DNA from: an uncultured Leucothrix sp.
Lineage (GTDB): Bacteria > Pseudomonadota > Gammaproteobacteria > Thiotrichales > Thiotrichaceae
DNA: 9,120 bases
Direction of reading: 5' to 3'
NCBI GenBank assembly: GCA_938004025.1
Contig: CALKXC010000422.1
Location: 1 to 9,120, forward strand
Below the pieces are notes generated by a model that saw only the letters and a list, made by a program, of their open reading frames with translations, ran no database searches and was not told where the DNA came from. The position numbers and the translations under genes are program-made. Positions 6,053-9,120 of this stretch are shown here, piece after piece; positions within the stretch are counted from its first letter, which is position 1; every line of letters starts with the position of its first letter.

Positions 6053-6955
6053 ATGAAAGTCTTTAACTACGGATCAATAAATATCGACCACATTTACCGT
6101 GTTGGTGATTTTGTTCGCCCCGGAGAGACCTTAGCATCAAACAATTATCGAATGATGTTAGGTGGTAAAGGAGCCAACCAATCCATTGCTTTGGTCAAAG
6201 CAGGTGTACACGTTCAACACATTGGACGAATTAGCGATTCGGATGAATGGATTTGCAATAAATTTCGAGACTACGGTATTGGTGCTTACTGCCTACAAAT
6301 GGTTGATGAGCCTACAGGCCATGCCATCATTCAGGTGAGCGATGCGGGCGAAAATTCTATCTTGCTATATGGTGGTGCCAATCAAACGAATGCTCTAGCT
6401 AATCTTGCAGAGTGCTTAAGTAATGGCGAAAGCGGTGATTGGCTACTGTTGCAAAATGAATGCAATCTAACGGCCGATGCGTTGAAACTCGCGAAAAACC
6501 AAGAAATGACTGTTGCTTTTAATCCCGCGCCGATGACGGCAGAGGTTCGTGACATGCCTTTAGACTGTGTTGACTATCTAATTGTCAATGAAATCGAAGC
6601 GGCAGATTTATTGAATGACACAGACATAGGTGCTGATCAACCTGAGGCCCTCCTTGAACAATTACACGCTCGCTATCCTCAATTAAAAATCGTCCTAACG
6701 CTTGGCGATAAAGGTGTTATGTACCAAGACGCCGAGCAAACACTTGCCGTGGCCGCTCAGAAAGTTGAGTCTGTGGATACAACCGCCGCAGGCGATACCT
6801 TCATCGGTTACTTCATTCAACAAGCGATGACTGGAGCATCAGTAAAAGAGGCCTTAGAAACTGCAAGCAAAGCCTCTGCAATTACAGTGCAGACATTGGG
6901 CGCTTCTGAAAGCATTCCAGATAGGCAAACGGTTCTATCGTTTGACTTTAATTAA
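6053..6955 (+). CDS. rbsK: Ribokinase-like PfkB-family sugar kinase
   Basis: Cytoplasmic kinase of 300 residues that probably phosphorylates ribose (or a related pentose) at O5 using ATP, feeding the pentose phosphate pathway. PfkB signatures are in order: substrate-binding N-terminus GSINIDH (7-13), GGKGANQ (37-43), NPAP (157-160), VNEIEA (178-183), TLGDKG (216-221), and the ATP/anion-hole and catalytic segment DTTAAGDTF (242-250) with catalytic base Asp248. Length and motifs match RbsK closely. AGGA at 6039-6042 precedes the ATG by 10 bases. The nucleoside hydrolase follows after 35 bases on the same strand, which fits use of ribose released from nucleosides. No ribose importer is present here. 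Another sugar or nucleoside kinase activity within the family cannot be excluded. Confidence 0.9.
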   Translation: MKVFNYGSINIDHIYRVGDFVRPGETLASNNYRMMLGGKGANQSIALVKAGVHVQHIGRISDSDEWICNKFRDYGIGAYCLQMVDEPTGHAIIQVSDAGENSILLYGGANQTNALANLAECLSNGESGDWLLLQNECNLTADALKLAKNQEMTVAFNPAPMTAEVRDMPLDCVDYLIVNEIEAADLLNDTDIGADQPEALLEQLHARYPQLKIVLTLGDKGVMYQDAEQTLAVAAQKVESVDTTAAGDTFIGYFIQQAMTGASVKEALETASKASAITVQTLGASESIPDRQTVLSFDFN

Positions 6956-6963
6956 TCATTTTC

Positions 6964-6975
6964 AATTACGTAATT
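6964..6975. repeat. 12-bp perfect palindrome between kinase and hydrolase genes
   Basis: AATTACGTAATT is a perfect palindrome in the 35-base gap between rbsK and the nucleoside hydrolase gene, ending 15 bases before the hydrolase start. It may be a chance AT-rich palindrome or a regulator site. Confidence 0.3.
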
Positions 6976-6990
6976 ACCAAGAGATATGTC

Positions 6991-7938
6991 ATGCCTGAAA
7001 AACTAATAATCGACACGGATCCGGGCATTGATGACGCAATGGCCATTTTCTTTGCGATGGCCTCCCCTGAGTTAGAAATATTGGGGCTAACGACCACCTT
7101 TGGCAATGTATCCGTCGATCAAGCCACTATTAACGCTTTGAATTTATTAGAAATGGTCGGCAGCTCAATACCCGTAGCACGCGGCATTTCAGTCCCAATG
7201 TTTCAGACACCGCTCCCCTTTCCTGACTTCGTTCATGGGTCTGATGGTTTTGGTAATGTTAATCTGCCAGCACCAAAGGGAAAGGCCATAGACCTATCGG
7301 CTGCTGAATTCATAGTAAAAACAGTTCTTGAAAACCCCAATGAAGTCACGCTCGTGGCAGTCGGCCCGTTAGGCAATTTAGCCAGCGCTTTAGAGCTCGA
7401 GCCACGTATCGCTGAGCTAACCAAGAAAGTCATCATTATGGGCGGCACAATTTTAGAAACAGGCAATGTATCGCCTGTCGCTGAAGCAAATATCTACAAC
7501 GACCCACATGCAGCAGATATCGTGTTTAGTGCCAACTGGCGTGTACACATGGTTGGCTTAGACGTTACTCACAAGGTAACAATGAATGATGAATTGCAGG
7601 CACGCGTCCGTGACAGCAACCCTGATTTTGGCCAATTTCTTTATGATGCAGGGCGATTCTATGCAGACTTTTACAAAGCGAGCCGAGGCGCAGACGGTTG
7701 TTTCGTACATGATGCTTCAGCCGTTGCGTATGCGATCAATCCTGATTTGTTTAAAGTCATTGATGGGCCTGTACGAGTTGCAACAGAAGGGTTTGCGAAA
7801 GGCCAAACCATTTTAAAGCGAGCGGGCTATACCTACCCAGAAAATCACTGGGACGTCGTTACCGACTCCTCGGTTTGTATGGAAGTCGACGAAGCAGCGC
7901 TGCTTTCACTTTATGAAAGCACCCTAACGCCTCAGTAG
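6991..7938 (+). CDS. Nucleoside hydrolase (inosine/uridine-preferring type)
   Basis: Cytoplasmic N-ribohydrolase of 315 residues, cleaving ribonucleosides into base and ribose; the kinase encoded just upstream can phosphorylate the ribose. The calcium-binding signature DTDPGIDDA (8-16) contains the metal-binding and catalytic aspartates. Other family landmarks are TTFGN (35-39), HGSDGFGN (82-89), VGPLGNLA (124-131), MGG (150-152), EANIYNDPHAA (165-175) and the C-terminal His240-Asp241 pair in FVHDASAVAY. All expected catalytic and metal residues appear present and the length is normal. A weak ribosome binding site (AAGAGA, 6979-6984) precedes the ATG. Base preference (purine, pyrimidine or non-specific) cannot be decided by eye. 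The stop codon is one base from the stop of the convergent gene. Confidence 0.93.
   Translation: MPEKLIIDTDPGIDDAMAIFFAMASPELEILGLTTTFGNVSVDQATINALNLLEMVGSSIPVARGISVPMFQTPLPFPDFVHGSDGFGNVNLPAPKGKAIDLSAAEFIVKTVLENPNEVTLVAVGPLGNLASALELEPRIAELTKKVIIMGGTILETGNVSPVAEANIYNDPHAADIVFSANWRVHMVGLDVTHKVTMNDELQARVRDSNPDFGQFLYDAGRFYADFYKASRGADGCFVHDASAVAYAINPDLFKVIDGPVRVATEGFAKGQTILKRAGYTYPENHWDVVTDSSVCMEVDEAALLSLYESTLTPQ
7901..7921 (+). repeat. Hairpin within the 3' end of the nucleoside hydrolase gene
   Basis: TGCTTTCA (7901-7908) and TGAAAGCA (7914-7921) form a perfect 8-bp stem with a five-base loop inside the last codons of the hydrolase gene. No U-run follows on either strand, so it is not a standard intrinsic terminator, but it could protect the 3' end. 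It lies next to the convergent gene junction, where no separate terminator fits. Confidence 0.35.
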
Positions 7939-7939
7939 T

Positions 7940-9013
7940 TTACTGCTCTAATTGCGACTTGATGTCAGCGTACTCGATGAGTTGATAGTGAGCGGGGTGT
8001 TTGTTTCGCCTGCTTCCATCATCACTCATCACCAGTACTTTTGAGTCTGCACCAAGTTTTATTGAGGTAATCGCTTCGATATTTTCCATACCAACGATTT
8101 CCGGTAAGACCAAAGCAATAGGCTCACTTTGCTCATACCCAGACCAGAACCAAAGCTGCGATTGTTTAGGCCCGCCACCAAAATCTACCTCATTGGCAAT
8201 CAAGAAACCTTTTAGTTGGTCGTCATAAGCCAATGAACGAATCCCACCACCATTTAAATCAAGCAGAGAAAATTGATCAGAAAATACAGGCTTTGCATCA
8301 CCATCAAGCACTTGCTTAGGATTTTTAAGCCGAATAATGATTGAAAGGTCATTCACTAACGGCTTTTTGAAACCAAACAGCAGTTGCTTTTTCTCAGCAT
8401 CGAAGCTTAGGCCTTCGATGTTTATGCCTTTGAGTTTGATTGATTTTCCATCATTTATTTTATTGATTGCCTCTAGCAACTTAGCGTCTTTTAAAGCTTC
8501 TACAAAATCTAGGTAAACCTGTTGCCCTACTAGCTCATCATTTTCGTCAAACGTTAAACGCAGTAGCTTTTCTCGATTCGGCCTTTGCTTACCTTTACTG
8601 GTTCTTGAAAATGACGTCGTTGCGTAGATTTCACCGCTCGCTCTCAATGCTATTCCTTCTAAGTCGTCAAAGTCCTGACTCAGCTGTGAATTCAGCTCTT
8701 GATCACGAATTGAATTTTCAACCAGATTGCCTTCAGAATCCAGAGACATCAAATTCAAGGCTCGTGAAACTTCATCTTCAAGCACAACTATTTTGCCACT
8801 TGCTAATTGCAGCGCAGCCGATGGCTCATAAGTGCTTTGCAACTGTCGTACTTCATTTGATGCGGCTTCAGCAGAATCTGAAAGAATCGAATTGTCTTTG
8901 AAAAGGAAAAGCAGCGCGATGCCTATAGCCATTATAAACAAGCTAATAATTACGAATTTTTTTGACTTATTTATCTTTAGATTTTGCAACGTACCAAGCC
9001 TAATTATGTTCAA
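7940..9013 (-). CDS. Membrane-anchored protein, probable DUF3616-like beta-propeller
   Basis: A 357-residue protein of unknown function. A basic N-terminus is followed by one membrane span (about 20-39, FVIISLFIMAIGIALLFLF), then a large, probably periplasmic, domain of short beta-like repeats. The motifs DDLEGIAL (about 115-122), NIEGLSFD and NIEAITSIKLG recall DUF3616 and SdiA-regulated/esterase-like propeller proteins, but this is recognition by eye and tentative. LLFGFKKPLVNDLSI fits the DUF3616 pattern around a second Glu-Gly-Leu. No ATG exists upstream of the membrane span. The longest frame begins with TTG at 9013, directly after an in-frame TGA two codons back. A second TTG at 8989, with TAGG nine bases ahead, may be the real start. 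There is no functional link to neighbours beyond the convergent junction. Confidence 0.75.
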   Translation of the reverse strand: MNIIRLGTLQNLKINKSKKFVIISLFIMAIGIALLFLFKDNSILSDSAEAASNEVRQLQSTYEPSAALQLASGKIVVLEDEVSRALNLMSLDSEGNLVENSIRDQELNSQLSQDFDDLEGIALRASGEIYATTSFSRTSKGKQRPNREKLLRLTFDENDELVGQQVYLDFVEALKDAKLLEAINKINDGKSIKLKGINIEGLSFDAEKKQLLFGFKKPLVNDLSIIIRLKNPKQVLDGDAKPVFSDQFSLLDLNGGGIRSLAYDDQLKGFLIANEVDFGGGPKQSQLWFWSGYEQSEPIALVLPEIVGMENIEAITSIKLGADSKVLVMSDDGSRRNKHPAHYQLIEYADIKSQLEQ

Positions 9014-9046
9014 TATTCAGTCATAATAGAGTAGAATAACACCTCT

Positions 9047-9065
9047 TATACTTGTGCACTGTATA
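9047..9065. repeat. Operator-like inverted repeat upstream of the DUF3616-like gene
   Basis: TATAC (9047-9051) and GTATA (9061-9065) flank GTGCAC (9054-9059), itself a palindrome, 34-52 bases upstream of the longest frame of the DUF3616-like gene. The centre is offset by one base, so symmetry is imperfect. A regulator site is possible. Confidence 0.25.
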
Positions 9066-9074
9066 GAACCGCAT

Positions 9075-9102
9075 GAAGTACGACTAGTTTAGTACGTACT
9101 TC
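9075..9102. repeat. Inverted repeat near the right edge
   Basis: GAAGTACG (9075-9082) and CGTACTTC (9095-9102) are perfectly complementary, and ACTA (9083-9086) can pair with TAGT (9090-9093) beyond one bulged base, giving about 12 pairs. No U-run follows on either strand. It may be a regulator site or the hairpin of an element beyond the window. Confidence 0.4.
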
Positions 9103-9120
9103 GTCTATTACGCCACCTCA

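Noticed and set aside
7892..7905. Perfect 14-bp palindrome AAGCAGCGCTGCTT
   Set aside because: It falls in codons for Glu-Ala-Ala-Leu-Leu of the nucleoside hydrolase and is explained by coding sequence; no U-run makes it a terminator.
8605..8901. Plus-strand open frame of 98 codons within the DUF3616-like gene
   Set aside because: It lies fully antisense to a longer gene with a clear membrane anchor and domain pattern, and its product shows no recognisable features.

Overview
The window looks like chromosomal DNA of a marine-type gammaproteobacterium. That placement is an inference from moderate GC content, gene style and protein families; no marker gene (rRNA, tRNA, ribosomal protein) is present. 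There are eight protein-coding genes: seven complete and one cut by the left edge. I see no tRNA, rRNA, CRISPR array or insertion sequence.

Region 1-3989, read leftwards on the minus strand, is an ABC importer operon of the spermidine/putrescine (PotABCD-like) class. The order is ATPase (2895-3989), periplasmic binding protein (1684-2769), a PotB-like permease with a large extra periplasmic domain (350-1615), and a PotC-like permease running off the left edge (1-344). The gaps after the ATPase gene and after the binding-protein gene both hold inverted repeats able to form RNA hairpins. The roughly 320-base space upstream of the ATPase gene (3990-4309) holds a structured-leader candidate and a hairpin that would cover the ATPase ribosome binding site. 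It also holds the terminator of the next gene.

Region 4310-5967, same strand, has a membrane-anchored DsbA-like thiol oxidoreductase (4310-5020) and a 2-oxoglutarate/Fe(II) oxygenase of the isopenicillin N synthase type (5131-5967).

Region 6053-7938, plus strand, divergent from the oxygenase across about 85 bases, has a ribokinase-family sugar kinase followed by an inosine/uridine-preferring-type nucleoside hydrolase. On the minus strand, back to back with the hydrolase (one base between stop codons), is a probable DUF3616-like membrane-anchored beta-propeller protein (7940-9013) that appears to lack an ATG start.

Working idea (inference): importer, oxygenase, nucleoside hydrolase and ribokinase form a scavenging and catabolic set for a nucleoside or a related modified compound. 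The hydrolase releases ribose and the kinase phosphorylates it. The oxygenase would prepare the imported substrate, for example by hydroxylating a sugar or base. The exact substrate cannot be read from sequence. The most novel-looking non-coding signal is the leader upstream of the ATPase gene.
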